Counted from the first letter of the stretch, positions 54,677 to 63,489 are shown. The stretch: 64,000 nt of DNA from Variovorax paradoxus (GCF_000834655.1 NZ_JXQQ01000020.1:104239-168238), one strand, 5' to 3'. Program-made: numbers and translations. Notes: generated from the letters alone by a model not told the origin.

Positions 54677-55156
54677 TTAAACCGAGAACGTTCCGGGCTT
54701 CTTGTTCAGCACGGCGAGGAGCAGGTCGACGTCGAGGCTCGAAGGCTGCGGCGTCTGCAAGGCGCCGAGCATGCGCGACAAGGTTTCGGCATGCGGCAGC
54801 AGCGGGCCCAGGAAGCGCGTGCCGTCGGCACCGGCGACCAGCAGCGTGGGGAAGGTCTCGACGTCGAACCCGTCGGCGATGTCGGCGTGGTCCTCGATGT
54901 CGACCCAGCCGAAGCGCAACTGCGGATGCGCGCGTGCCACCTGCTCGAACAGCGGGCGGTAGTCGCGGCAGGTGCCGCACCATTCGGCGCACAGGCACAC
55001 GACCCACGGCGCATTGCCGGCCGGATCGGCGGGGCCGGCGGAATCTGTGGCTGCGGAGGGATCGGGCAAGGCGCTCAAGGCTGATGCGTCGGTGGTGTGA
55101 AGGGGTGGCCGGGGTGGTGCGGCCGCAGGGTCGTGGCTATTATGGACAAAGCCCAC
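54677..55156 (-). CDS. thioredoxin family protein
   Basis: About 159 residues. Thioredoxin fold with the active site CAEWCGTCRDY (C-x2-C) near residue 62, cis-proline in ETFPTLLV and a C-terminal helix. No signal peptide is evident. The start is uncertain: I favour GTG 55156, which has GGAG 8 nt upstream; a longer form from 55189 would overlap the start codon of the divergent Mpo1-like gene. The Pro/Ala-rich lead is probably disordered. Confidence 0.82.
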   Translation of the reverse strand: MGFVHNSHDPAAAPPRPPLHTTDASALSALPDPSAATDSAGPADPAGNAPWVVCLCAEWCGTCRDYRPLFEQVARAHPQLRFGWVDIEDHADIADGFDVETFPTLLVAGADGTRFLGPLLPHAETLSRMLGALQTPQPSSLDVDLLLAVLNKKPGTFSV

Positions 55157-55187
55157 ACAAGGCGCTCCGGCGCCAGGAGACAAGCCC

Positions 55188-55526
55188 ATGAACACCACGA
55201 CCGCCCCGGAATCTGCCGTCGATCCGCGCCGTTTCAAGAGCTTCGCGGGGTTCTACCCGTTCTACCTGACCGAGCACGCCAACCGCACCTGCCGGCGCCT
55301 GCACTTCGCGGGCTCGACGCTGTCGCTGCTGTGCCTCGTGGCGCTGGCGGTCACGCTCAACCCGTGGTGGCTCCTGGCCGGGGTGCTGGTGGGCTACGCC
55401 TTCGCCTGGGTGGGGCACTTCGGCTTCGAGAAGAACAAGCCGGCCTCGTTCAAGCGGCCGCTCTATTCCTTCATGGGCGACTGGGCGATGTACCGCGACA
55501 TCTGGCTGGGCAAGGTGAAGATCTAG
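55188..55526 (+). CDS. Mpo1-like protein (DUF962)
   Basis: 112 residues with two hydrophobic segments (LSLLCLVALAVTLNPWWLLAGVLVGYAFAW). Pattern FKSFAGFYPFYLTEHANRTCRRLHFAGS and WVGHFGFEKNKPASFKRPLYSFMGDWAMY with conserved histidines is that of DUF962/YGL010w; the yeast member Mpo1 is an iron-dependent dioxygenase for 2-hydroxy fatty acids. AGGAGA precedes the ATG. It diverges from the thioredoxin-like gene with only about 31 nt between starts. Confidence 0.9.
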   Translation: MNTTTAPESAVDPRRFKSFAGFYPFYLTEHANRTCRRLHFAGSTLSLLCLVALAVTLNPWWLLAGVLVGYAFAWVGHFGFEKNKPASFKRPLYSFMGDWAMYRDIWLGKVKI

Positions 55527-55532
55527 CTGCAG

Positions 55533-56732
55533 CTAGATCAGCAGCACGTCGCCCAGGCGCAGCGACCGCAGCGGCCCCTTCTGCCAGAGGTCTTCCAGCG
55601 GCTCGGCCTGCGGCATCAGCAACGCCTTGAGCAGCGGCTCGATGGACGTGGAGGGGTCGGCCAGCAGCACGTAGCGCGGGTCTTCGTTGGCGGGCTCCTC
55701 TGCCAGCGGCGCGATCCAGTCGAGCGCGACCAGCGTCTCGAGCACGGGCGTGAGCTGCAGCGTATCGACCCGCATGCGCGTCACCAGCTCGCTCGCGCCC
55801 ATGCCCTTGGCCGGCGTCGCCTGCGCGCGCGCCAGGTGCTGCAACGCTTCCATGGCCAGTTGCAGCGGCCAGCCCGCCGCCCCGCCGCGCCGCGCCACGC
55901 CCGTGAGCAGGCTCGGCAGGTAGGCCGCGATCACCGCGCCGAGCAGCACGATCACCCATGCCACGTAGATCCACACCAGGAGGATCGGGAAAGTGGCGAA
56001 CGCGCCGTACAACACCGAGTAGGTCGGCACCAGGCTGAGGTAGTAGCCCAGCACGCGCTTGGCGATCTCGATGGCCGCGGCCACGAAGATGCCGCCCGCC
56101 CACGCATGCGACCAGCGCACGTTGGTGTTCGGCACGTAGTGGTAGAGCGCCGCCATGCCGGCGGCGAGCAGCAAGAATTCGAGGCTGTCGAACGCCAGCT
56201 TCACCATCGCGCCACCCACCACGTCGCGCGAGGCGGCGAACACGTACGAGGTGGTCGACAGGCTCACGGCCAGGATCAGCGGGCCGAGCGTGATGGTGGC
56301 CCAGTAGATGAGCACCCGCTGCGCCAGCGGTCGTGGCCGCGGCACGCGCCAGATGTTGTTGAGCGTCTTGTCGATCGTGAGGATCAGCGCGATGGCGGTG
56401 ATGAGCAGCACGATCAGGCCCGCGATCCCGAGGCCGCTGGCCTTGCTCGCGAACTGGTTCAGGTAGCCGAGCACCTGGCGCGCGATGTTGTCGGGAATGA
56501 GGCTCTCGATGAGCCAGCGCTGCAGGCGGCCCTGCATCTTGGCGAACATGGGGAACACGGTGAAGAGGGCCAGCGCCACCGTGAAGAACGGGACCATCGC
56601 GATGGTGGTCGTGAAGGTCAGGCTGCTGGCCGTGAGGCCCAGGCGGTCTTCGCGAAAACGCTCGCCCAACACCGCTGCGGTATTGCGCCACGGAAAACGC
56701 GAAAGATCCCTCCAAAGCTGCCTGCGATTCAT
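55533..56732 (-). CDS. YihY/virulence-factor BrkB family membrane protein
   Basis: 399 residues. Six or so TM segments in residues 40-290, with the family pattern LTASSLTFTTTIAMVPFFTVALALFTVFPMF near the start and LVWIYVAWVIVLLGAVIAAYL near the end, then a cytoplasmic winged-helix-like tail (residues 300-399). Formerly called RNase BN in error; function unknown. ATG 56732 is chosen; 56744 is an equally possible start. The gene diverges from DUF2069 with repeat copy B between them. Confidence 0.9.
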   Translation of the reverse strand: MNRRQLWRDLSRFPWRNTAAVLGERFREDRLGLTASSLTFTTTIAMVPFFTVALALFTVFPMFAKMQGRLQRWLIESLIPDNIARQVLGYLNQFASKASGLGIAGLIVLLITAIALILTIDKTLNNIWRVPRPRPLAQRVLIYWATITLGPLILAVSLSTTSYVFAASRDVVGGAMVKLAFDSLEFLLLAAGMAALYHYVPNTNVRWSHAWAGGIFVAAAIEIAKRVLGYYLSLVPTYSVLYGAFATFPILLVWIYVAWVIVLLGAVIAAYLPSLLTGVARRGGAAGWPLQLAMEALQHLARAQATPAKGMGASELVTRMRVDTLQLTPVLETLVALDWIAPLAEEPANEDPRYVLLADPSTSIEPLLKALLMPQAEPLEDLWQKGPLRSLRLGDVLLI

Positions 56733-56754
56733 GGCCGGTATCATAGGATCTGAA

Positions 56755-56845
56755 CTCTCCCCCAGCCTCCGCGCACTTCGTGTCGCTGCGCCAACCCCCT
56801 TCCGGGGGCAACGCCAGCGGCCCGGCGAAGCCGGCTCCGCGGTGT
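56755..56845 (+). repeat. REP-like element, copy B
   Basis: 91 nt, 84/91 identical to copy A at 31239-31329, same orientation. It ends 6 nt before the DUF2069 start and so makes up most of its leader; it also keeps the frame open upstream of that gene, which can mislead start prediction. Confidence 0.85.
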
Positions 56846-56851
56846 CCGCCC

Positions 56852-57265
56852 ATGCAACCCAACTCGCCGCTCCCGCCCTCTTCCGTCCGTGCCACCCGAT
56901 GGCTTGCCGTGGGCAGCCTCGTCGGCCTGATCGTGCTGGGCCTGGCCTGGGAGCTGTGGCTCGCACCGCTGCGGCCCGGCGGCTCGCTGCTGGCGCTGAA
57001 GGTGCTGCCGCTGGTCATTCCGCTCGCGGGGCTCTACAAGAACCGCATGTACACCTACCGCTGGGTCAGCCTGATGATCTGGCTCTATTTCACCGAGGGC
57101 GTGGTGCGCGCCTGGAGCGACACCAACGGCGTGGGGCAGGTGCTCGCCCTCGTCGAGGTGCTGCTGTGCCTGGTGCTCTTCGCGGCCTGCGCCTGGCATG
57201 TGCGCCTTCGCCTGCGCCACGCCAAGGCCGCCGCTGCCCGTCAACTGGAGGCTTCCGCCCAATGA
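56852..57265 (+). CDS. DUF2069 family membrane protein
   Basis: 137 residues with four TM segments (about 23-42, 52-68, 75-92, 100-118). The pattern LLALKVLPLVIPLAGLYKNRMYTYRWVSLMIWLYFTEGVVRAWSD is the family mark. Function unknown. It overlaps the FAD oxidoreductase gene at ATGA. The start was chosen after the end of repeat copy B. Confidence 0.88.
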   Translation: MQPNSPLPPSSVRATRWLAVGSLVGLIVLGLAWELWLAPLRPGGSLLALKVLPLVIPLAGLYKNRMYTYRWVSLMIWLYFTEGVVRAWSDTNGVGQVLALVEVLLCLVLFAACAWHVRLRLRHAKAAAARQLEASAQ

Positions 57266-58698
57266 CTTCTTCTGTTTCCCCTGCTGCATTGATCGACCGA
57301 CTGCGCGCCATCGTCGGCGCCTCGCATGTGCTCGACGAGGGCGACCTCACCGCCTACGAGCAGGACTGGCGCAAGCGTTCGCGCGGCAAGTCGCTCGCGG
57401 TGGTGCGGCCGGCCAATGCGCAGCAGGTGGCCGACGTGGTCAAGGCCTGTGCCGCGGCCGGCACGGCCATCGTGCCGCAGGGCGGCAACACGGGCCTGGC
57501 GGTCGGCTCGATTCCCGACGACAGCGGCACGCAGGTGGTGCTGAGCCTGCAGCGGCTGAACGCGATCCGCACCATCGACGGCGCCAACCTCACGATGACG
57601 GTGGAGTCCGGCTGCATCCTGCAGACGCTGCAGGAGGCCGCGGAAAAAGAGGGCTACCTGTTCCCGTTGAGCCTCGCGGCCGAGGGCAGCTGCACCATCG
57701 GCGGCAACCTCGCCACCAACGCGGGCGGCACGCAGGTCGTGCGCTACGGCAACACGCGGGAACTCTGCCTGGGCCTGGAAGTGGTCACGCCGCAGGGCGA
57801 GATCTGGGAGGGCACGAGCGGCCTTCGCAAGGACAACACGGGCTATGACCTGCGCGACCTCATGATCGGCAGCGAAGGCACGCTGGGCATCATCACCGCC
57901 GCGACGATGAAGCTCTACCCGCTGCCGGCCGCGCAGCTCACGGCCTGGGCCGCCGTACCCTCGCTGGACCACGCGGTCACGCTGCTGGGCCTGGCACACA
58001 AGCACCTGGGCTCGGGCCTCACGGGCTTCGAGGTGATGGGCAAGTTCGCGCTGAGCCTGGTCGACAAGCACATGCCGCAACTGCTCGTGCCCTTCATCGC
58101 CGACGAGGCGGTGCCCTACTGCGTGCTGCTGGAGAACTCCGACAGCGAATCCGAAGACCATGCGCGCGCCCGCTTCGAAGCGCTGCTGGAAACTGCCTTC
58201 GAGGACGGCTGCGTCACCGATGCGGTGGTGGCCGAGAACCTCACGCAGGCGCACCAGCTCTGGCACATCCGCGAAAGCATTCCGCTCGCGCAGGCCGAGG
58301 AAGGCCTGAACATCAAGCACGACATCTCCATTCCGGTGTCGCGCATTCCGGCCTTCGTGGCCGAAACCGATGCGCTGCTGAAAAGCGAAATCGCCGGTGT
58401 GCGGCTCGTGAACTTCGGCCACCTGGGCGACGGCAACCTGCACTACAACGTGCAGGCACCGGAGAACATCGACACCAAGGCCTTTTTGAAGAACGAGGAA
58501 GACCGCATCAATACGCTGGTGTACGACGCAGTCGAGAAGTTCGGCGGTTCGTTCTCGGCCGAACATGGCGTGGGTTCGCTCAAGGTCGACAAGCTCGAGA
58601 AGCACAAGTCGCCGGTGGCGCTGGAGATGATGCGGGCGATCAAGCGCGGGCTCGATCCGAAGAACACGCTCAACCCCGGGCGCGTGATCCGGGTGTAG
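57262..58698 (+). CDS. FAD-linked D-2-hydroxyacid dehydrogenase (GlcD/D-LDH family)
   Basis: 478 residues. N-terminal FAD-binding PCMH domain with VVRPANAQQVADVVKACAAAGTAIVPQGGNTGLAVGS, SLAAEGSCTIGGNLATNAGG and GLRKDNTGYDLRDLMIGSEGTLGIIT; C-terminal substrate domain with GHLGDGNLHYNV and SFSAEHGVGSLKVDKLEKHK (metal-site histidines). Likely a D-lactate, glycolate or D-2-hydroxyglutarate dehydrogenase; the sequence does not decide which. GGAGG is upstream and the start overlaps the DUF2069 stop. Confidence 0.93.
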   Translation: MTSSVSPAALIDRLRAIVGASHVLDEGDLTAYEQDWRKRSRGKSLAVVRPANAQQVADVVKACAAAGTAIVPQGGNTGLAVGSIPDDSGTQVVLSLQRLNAIRTIDGANLTMTVESGCILQTLQEAAEKEGYLFPLSLAAEGSCTIGGNLATNAGGTQVVRYGNTRELCLGLEVVTPQGEIWEGTSGLRKDNTGYDLRDLMIGSEGTLGIITAATMKLYPLPAAQLTAWAAVPSLDHAVTLLGLAHKHLGSGLTGFEVMGKFALSLVDKHMPQLLVPFIADEAVPYCVLLENSDSESEDHARARFEALLETAFEDGCVTDAVVAENLTQAHQLWHIRESIPLAQAEEGLNIKHDISIPVSRIPAFVAETDALLKSEIAGVRLVNFGHLGDGNLHYNVQAPENIDTKAFLKNEEDRINTLVYDAVEKFGGSFSAEHGVGSLKVDKLEKHKSPVALEMMRAIKRGLDPKNTLNPGRVIRV

Positions 58699-58826
58699 AT
58701 TTTTCCCCCTCCCTCTCTGGATGAGGGCTGGGGTGGAGGCACGCGGCGCTCGATGAAGCACAGCGCCGAATTGGCGCCGCTTGCCCCCATCCCAACCTTC
58801 CCCAAAGGGGGAAGGAGCAAGACAGA
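58699..58826. repeat. long imperfect inverted repeat with terminator hairpin between convergent genes
   Basis: GGCTGGGGTGGAGGCACGCG (from about 58728) pairs with the complement of a stretch ending CATCCCAACC (about 58796), about 20 of 25 positions, leaving a loop of some 20 nt. A second hairpin CCTTCCCC-AAA-GGGGGAAGG follows. The position between two convergent genes suggests a two-way terminator made from an extragenic repeat. Confidence 0.7.
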
Positions 58827-59195
58827 TCAGCCGGGAAAGTCTTCGCCGCGCAGCTCGATCGGCTGCCCGTGCGGTGTGCGATCGGCCGCGTGGTCCCAGG
58901 CGTGGCGGTAGCGCGCGAGTTCGTCGCCCGAGCTCGCGCCCTTGCGGGCCACGAGGCCTTCGAGCGCTGCAAGCCAGTGGCGGTAGTAGGTGTCGCCGAT
59001 GTCGGGGTCGCCCGCGGCCTGCGCGGCGGCGATCTGCGCGGCCAGCGCCTCGGCCCACTCGACCCAGGTGAACAGGCCGCGCTCGTGCAGCGCCAGCGTC
59101 ATCGCGAAGGCCTGCGCTTCCCAGGGCTCCTTGAACACCGGGCCGTCGGCATCGCGCGGCATGCCGGGTGCAAGCGGAATGTCGCCGCCCTTCAT
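58827..59195 (-). CDS. nitrile hydratase accessory (activator) protein
   Basis: 122 residues. It resembles the beta-subunit-like activators of cobalt nitrile hydratases (P14K/NhlE type), which load the metal into the alpha subunit: GPVFKEPWEAQAFAMTLALHERGLFTWVEWAEALA and DTYYRHWLAALEGLV. Last gene of the operon; its start overlaps the end of the beta-subunit gene. Confidence 0.9.
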   Translation of the reverse strand: MKGGDIPLAPGMPRDADGPVFKEPWEAQAFAMTLALHERGLFTWVEWAEALAAQIAAAQAAGDPDIGDTYYRHWLAALEGLVARKGASSGDELARYRHAWDHAADRTPHGQPIELRGEDFPG

Positions 59196-59857
59196 GCGAT
59201 CGCTTCCAGATAACTTTCCCACGCATCGACCGACACCGAAAGATTCTGCGGCGCCGCCTGCTCGCCCCAAAGCTCGGCTTCGTCGAAGACCACCGTGTAA
59301 AGCCACTGCGGCTGTTCGCCGAGACCCTGCGCATGCGCATCGGCGAACACATGCGCGCCGTGGACATGCTCGATCGTGCCGCGCTTGCCCTGCACATAGC
59401 CCGGCAGCCGCGTGTGGTGGTCGACCTTGCCCAGGTGCATGCGCACGGCCTGCCCGACGGCGAAGAGCGCGGGGCCCGGCTCGGGGCGCTCGGTGGGCGA
59501 GCCCTTCGCGAGCACCGCCGGCACGTTCGCGGCCTGCAACACGCGGGCGACGGGCGCGGGCGGATGCCTCAGTTCGCCGGAAGCGATCTCGTCTGGGAAG
59601 ACCTGTGCGCGCTGCAGCATCAATTGCTCCAGGGCGCCGAGCCATATCTGGTAATAGCTCAGGTCGCGGTAGTTCGGCAGCGTCTCGCGCACGGCGCGGC
59701 TCGCATCGATGTTCCACGAGCCGGTCGCGCCCATCGCGAGGGTGAGGGCCAGCACGCGCGGCTCCCAGTCGGCGTGGAAGAGTTCGCCCTCGGGCTCGGG
59801 CGTGACCGCGCCGAAGCCGGGCTGGCCGCCGAGGTCGGCATGCGTGAGGTAGCTCAT
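59192..59857 (-). CDS. nthB: nitrile hydratase subunit beta
   Basis: 221 residues. It starts [18 protein letters not shown], then the helical part [29 protein letters not shown], and the C-terminal SH3-like barrel with [36 protein letters not shown] and [14 protein letters not shown], all standard for the beta subunit. It overlaps the alpha-subunit gene (upstream) and the activator gene (downstream) at ATGA, so the three are made together. Confidence 0.95.
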   Translation of the reverse strand: MSYLTHADLGGQPGFGAVTPEPEGELFHADWEPRVLALTLAMGATGSWNIDASRAVRETLPNYRDLSYYQIWLGALEQLMLQRAQVFPDEIASGELRHPPAPVARVLQAANVPAVLAKGSPTERPEPGPALFAVGQAVRMHLGKVDHHTRLPGYVQGKRGTIEHVHGAHVFADAHAQGLGEQPQWLYTVVFDEAELWGEQAAPQNLSVSVDAWESYLEAIA

Positions 59858-60510
59858 GCGGCGCTCCCCGCGGAGGGCGCTTCGACCAGCCGCGTGCCGA
59901 TCATCGAATCGCGCGAGACCAGCGCGGCGAGTTCTTCCTCGCTCAACCCTTCGGTGCCGGCGGGGCGCTGCGGAATCACGAGGTAGCGCACCTCGGCGGT
60001 CGAGTCCCAGACGCGGATGCGCGTCGTCTCGGGCAGCGTCGTGCCGAAATCGGCCAGCACGCCGCGCGGGTCCTTCACGGCCCGCGAGCGGTATGGCGCG
60101 CTCTTGTACCAGGTGGGTGGCAGGCCGAGCACGGGCCAGGGGTAGCAGCTGCACAGCGTGCAGACGACCATGTGGTGCTGTTCGTCGGTGTTTTCCACCG
60201 CCACCATGTGCTCGCCCTGTCGACCGGTGTAGCCGAGCGAGGCGATGGCCGCCGTGGCATCGGCCATCAGCCAGTCGTGGAACGCGCGGTCGACCCACGC
60301 CCGCGCCACCACCCGGGCACCGTTGCGCGGGCCGATGCGGGTCTGGTAGGTGTCGATCAGCGCGTCGAGCGCGGCAGGGTCGATGTAGCCCTTCTGCGTG
60401 AGCACGCTTTCCAGGGCGCGGACCCGCAGGTCCATCTCGCCGAGTTCGCTGTGGTCGTGCGGGTGTTCGTGGCCGTGTTCGTGGCCATTCGTGGGGTGGT
60501 CTTGGCTCAT
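59854..60510 (-). CDS. nthA: nitrile hydratase subunit alpha, cobalt type, with His-rich N-terminus
   Basis: Hydrates nitriles to amides; 218 residues. The metal claw is [11 protein letters not shown] (C117, C120, S121, C122); threonine in the second place marks the cobalt type rather than the iron type. Catalytic-domain marks [22 protein letters not shown] and [20 protein letters not shown] are intact. The first 22 residues hold a run of His ([11 protein letters not shown]), possibly a cobalt store. Start is uncertain between 60510, 60519 and 60534; none has a strong ribosome site. It diverges from thyA. Confidence 0.95.
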   Translation of the reverse strand: MSQDHPTNGHEHGHEHPHDHSELGEMDLRVRALESVLTQKGYIDPAALDALIDTYQTRIGPRNGARVVARAWVDRAFHDWLMADATAAIASLGYTGRQGEHMVAVENTDEQHHMVVCTLCSCYPWPVLGLPPTWYKSAPYRSRAVKDPRGVLADFGTTLPETTRIRVWDSTAEVRYLVIPQRPAGTEGLSEEELAALVSRDSMIGTRLVEAPSAGSAA

Positions 60511-60534
60511 GCCCGCCATGCTAAGCCCGGGCAC

Positions 60535-60545
60535 TTAAAATTCGA
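60535..60545 (+). promoter_or_regulatory. putative -10 element of thyA
   Basis: TTAAAATTCG contains TAAAAT at 60536-60541, a pattern common ahead of transcription starts in this group; it lies 33 nt before thyA. No clear -35. Confidence 0.35.
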
Positions 60546-60573
60546 AAACCCGTCCCCGAGAGCCCCCTCCTCC

Positions 60574-61416
60574 ATGACCTCCACGCCCACCCGCCCCGTC
60601 CGCTCCCAGTACGAAGATTTCATGCGCCACGTGGACACCCACGGCGTGTTCAAGAGCGACCGCACCGGCACGGGCACCAAGAGCGTGTTCGGCCACCAGA
60701 TGCGCTTCGACCTGAACGAGGGCTTTCCGCTGGTGACCACGAAGAAGGTGCACCTCAAATCCATCATCCAGGAACTGCTGTGGTTCCTGACCGGCTCGAG
60801 CAACAACAACTGGCTCAAGGAACGCGGGGTCACCATCTGGGACGAATGGGCGCGCGAAGACGGCGACCTGGGCCCGGTGTACGGCGTGCAATGGCGCAGC
60901 TGGCCCACGCCCGATGGCGGGCACATCGACCAGATCTCCGACGTCATCAAGACCCTGAAGACCAACCCCGATTCGCGCCGCATCATCGTGAGCGCCTGGA
61001 ACGTGGCCGAGCTCTCCAAGATGGCGCTGATGCCCTGCCATGCGTTCTTCCAGTTCTACGTGGCGCCGCCGCAGGCCGAGGGCGAACGCGGCAAGCTCAG
61101 CTGCCAGCTCTACCAGCGCAGCGCAGACATCTTCCTGGGCGTGCCCTTCAACATCGCGAGCTACGCGCTCCTCACGCACATGGTCGCGCAGCAATGCGAC
61201 CTGGACGTGGGCGACTTCATCTGGACCGGCGGCGACTGCCACATCTACAGCAACCACGCCGAGCAGGTGAAGCTGCAGCTGAGCCGCGATCCGTACCCGT
61301 ACCCCACGCTGAACATCAAGCGCAAGCCGGCCTCGATCTTCGACTACCAGTACGAGGACTTCGAGGTGCTCGACTACAAGCACGGTGATCCGATCAAGGC
61401 GCCTGTGGCGGTCTGA
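60574..61416 (+). CDS. thyA: thymidylate synthase
   Basis: dUMP to dTMP using methylene-tetrahydrofolate; 280 residues. All active-site parts are visible: [35 protein letters not shown], catalytic C155 in [11 protein letters not shown], the [20 protein letters not shown] helix and [16 protein letters not shown]. It precedes folA by 13 nt, the usual pairing, since ThyA produces the dihydrofolate that FolA reduces. Confidence 0.99.
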   Translation: MTSTPTRPVRSQYEDFMRHVDTHGVFKSDRTGTGTKSVFGHQMRFDLNEGFPLVTTKKVHLKSIIQELLWFLTGSSNNNWLKERGVTIWDEWAREDGDLGPVYGVQWRSWPTPDGGHIDQISDVIKTLKTNPDSRRIIVSAWNVAELSKMALMPCHAFFQFYVAPPQAEGERGKLSCQLYQRSADIFLGVPFNIASYALLTHMVAQQCDLDVGDFIWTGGDCHIYSNHAEQVKLQLSRDPYPYPTLNIKRKPASIFDYQYEDFEVLDYKHGDPIKAPVAV

Positions 61417-61429
61417 GCGGCCCGACCCC

Positions 61430-61945
61430 ATGAGCGAGCCCCGCATCAACCTCATCTACGCCCGCGCCGCCAACGGCGTCATCGGCGCCAACGGCACCAT
61501 CCCCTGGCACCTGCCGGAGGACATGGCGCACTTCAAGCAGCAGACCGCTGGCGCGCCGGTGATCATGGGCCGCAAGACCTGGGACTCGCTGCCGCCGCGC
61601 TTTCGCCCGCTGCCGGGACGCCGGAACATCGTGGTCACGCGGCAGGCCGATTGGCGCGCCGAGGGTGCGCTGCCGGTGGGCAATCTCCGCGATGCGCTCT
61701 CGCTCTGCACGGAGGCGGCATCCCCCGAGGTGTGGGTGATCGGCGGCGCGCAGATCTACGCCGAAGCCGAGCCGCTCGCACAGCGCGCAGTGGTGACCGA
61801 AATCGCGCGCGACTACGAAGGCGATGCGCATGCGCCGGTGCTCGACGGCGCTGCATGGCGCGAGACACAACGCGAATCGCACGTCTCGGCCAAGGACGGC
61901 CTGGCGTTCAGCTTCGTGACCTACGAACGCATCGCGCAAGCATGA
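61430..61945 (+). CDS. folA: dihydrofolate reductase
   Basis: Regenerates tetrahydrofolate; 171 residues. Motifs: NLIYARAANGVIGANGTIPWHLPEDMAHFK (active-site Asp/Glu region), VIMGRKTWDSLP, RNIVVTRQ and EVWVIGGAQIYAEAEPLAQRAVVTEI. It follows thyA and overlaps the App1-like gene at ATGA. Confidence 0.97.
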   Translation: MSEPRINLIYARAANGVIGANGTIPWHLPEDMAHFKQQTAGAPVIMGRKTWDSLPPRFRPLPGRRNIVVTRQADWRAEGALPVGNLRDALSLCTEAASPEVWVIGGAQIYAEAEPLAQRAVVTEIARDYEGDAHAPVLDGAAWRETQRESHVSAKDGLAFSFVTYERIAQA

Positions 61946-63066
61946 GCGACGACGGGTCTTTGCAGCCGCCCGCGCCGCAACCGCGGCGCCGGTCCTTGGT
62001 GATGGGCGCGGTGCTGCTCGCGGGCCTGGCGCCACTGCAGGTGCTGCAGGCTGCCGAGCCGCTCGAACCCGACGAAGAAGCGCTGTTCATGCCCGGCACG
62101 GCGCGCCCGACTGCCGACGGCCGCATCGAGGTCGACATCCACGCCTGGATCTTCGAGCGCGAACGGCGCTGGGGCCTCGATGCCGCGCTGGCCCGCTACC
62201 TCGGGCTGAACCTCAAGAAGCTCTCGCCCACGGCGAGGCTGCGCTTCAACCAGCGCACCGCGCTGTTCCATGCGGAATCCGAAGAAGGCAAGGTGATCGA
62301 CGTCGTCTTCGACGGCACGCAGACCCGCGTGAAGATGCCGGCCTCGGCCGCGGACGGCCGCACCAACCTGCGCGTGGTGGTCGAGGCGCCGCGCACCACG
62401 GCGCCGGTGCAGTGGCTGCAGTTCCACGGCGTGACGGGGCCGGGCGAACTGCTGCATCGCTTCAGGGGTCAGGCGCTGGTCGTGCCCGCACAAGGCGTGT
62501 CCGTGATCTCGGACATCGACGACACCATCAAGCGCACGCAAGTACGCGACCGGCGCGAGATGCTGCTGAACACCTTCGCGCGGCGCTTCGAGGCGGCGCC
62601 CCGCATGGCGGCGTATTACCGCGCGCTCGCGCAGGCGCCCGACACGCGCTTTCACTACCTCTCGGCCAGCCCGATGCAGCTCTATCCGGCGCTTGCGGAT
62701 TTCGTTCGCGACAACGACTTTCCCGCCGGCAGCATGCACCTGCGCGAGAGCACCACGTGGCGCACGCTGATCCCGGGCGCGGAAGATTCGCGCGCGCACA
62801 AGCTGGGCGTGATCGACCGGCTGCTCACCGAATTTCCGCAGCGCCGTTTCGTGCTCGTGGGCGATTCGGGCGAAGCCGATCCGGAGATCTACGCGCAGGT
62901 GTATCGCGCGAACCCGCAGCGCATCGACAGCATCGTGATCCGCGACGTGACCGACGAAGGCCGGCTGTCCGATCGCTACCGCGCGACCTTCGAAGGCATC
63001 GACCCGGTGCTCTGGCACATCCTCACGACCGACACCACCGACTGGCCGCATCAAGCCAGCAGATAG
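61942..63066 (+). CDS. App1-like phosphatidate phosphatase domain protein (DUF2183)
   Basis: 374 residues. An N-terminal export signal or TM helix (RRRSLVMGAVLLAGLAPLQVLQAAEP) is followed by a beta-rich domain and the App1 catalytic domain with the HAD-type motif ISDIDDTIKRT (DxDxT) near residue 193, SASPMQLYPALADF (motif II Ser) and VLVGDSGEADPEIY (motif IV). The yeast relative hydrolyses phosphatidic acid. The protein probably acts in the periplasm. It is translationally coupled to folA although unrelated to folate. Confidence 0.88.
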   Translation: MSDDGSLQPPAPQPRRRSLVMGAVLLAGLAPLQVLQAAEPLEPDEEALFMPGTARPTADGRIEVDIHAWIFERERRWGLDAALARYLGLNLKKLSPTARLRFNQRTALFHAESEEGKVIDVVFDGTQTRVKMPASAADGRTNLRVVVEAPRTTAPVQWLQFHGVTGPGELLHRFRGQALVVPAQGVSVISDIDDTIKRTQVRDRREMLLNTFARRFEAAPRMAAYYRALAQAPDTRFHYLSASPMQLYPALADFVRDNDFPAGSMHLRESTTWRTLIPGAEDSRAHKLGVIDRLLTEFPQRRFVLVGDSGEADPEIYAQVYRANPQRIDSIVIRDVTDEGRLSDRYRATFEGIDPVLWHILTTDTTDWPHQASR

Positions 63067-63227
63067 CACTGCTGCAGTGCAGCGGCAAACGGTTGCGCAT
63101 GCGCCGCCCGGTCAAGGTGAGGACTTCAGTACAAGTGTCAAAAGGGCATGCCCTGCAGAGGGATTAGCCACAGCTAATTGTTTGTGCGCACAATGTCCGA
63201 ACCGCCATCAAGACAAGGAGACGGCTC
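63067..63227. promoter_or_regulatory. spacer with five palindromes
   Basis: CACTGC-T-GCAGTG (63067-63079), GCGCATGCGC (63095-63104), AGGGCATGCCCT (63143-63154), ATTAGC-CACA-GCTAAT (63163-63178) and TTGTGCGCACAA (63182-63193). The last two lie 35-65 nt before the small gene and could be operators; the first, just after a stop codon, could end transcription, though without a T-run. Confidence 0.5.
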
Positions 63228-63467
63228 ATGTCCATGGAGTTTCTTCGGGTGATTTCGGAGCAGAGATTGCCCTATGTCGTGCACACGCCTGCAGACATCG
63301 ACAGGCTGCGCGTGCTGCGTGCGGCCGACCTGGTCACCGCATTCATTCCCCCATCCGAACGCACGCCGGACGAGCGCGCGATTCGTCAGCTCGCGCAGGT
63401 CGAATCGATCACCGCCAAGGGCAAGCTGGCTCTCAACAAGGCCACGTCGGCATTCATCGAGTTGTGA
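63228..63467 (+). CDS. small protein of unknown function
   Basis: 79 residues, no signal or TM segment. AAGGAG lies about 9 nt before the ATG (MSMEFLRVIS), which supports it as a real gene. It is mixed alpha/beta by eye, with DIDRLRVLRAADLVTAFIPP in the middle and an ITAKGKLALNKATSAFIEL C-terminus. I do not recognise the family. The dyad-rich region before it suggests regulated expression. It converges on the YbhN-like gene. Confidence 0.65.
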   Translation: MSMEFLRVISEQRLPYVVHTPADIDRLRVLRAADLVTAFIPPSERTPDERAIRQLAQVESITAKGKLALNKATSAFIEL

Positions 63468-63489
63468 GTTCGCGGGTCCCTCATCAGCA

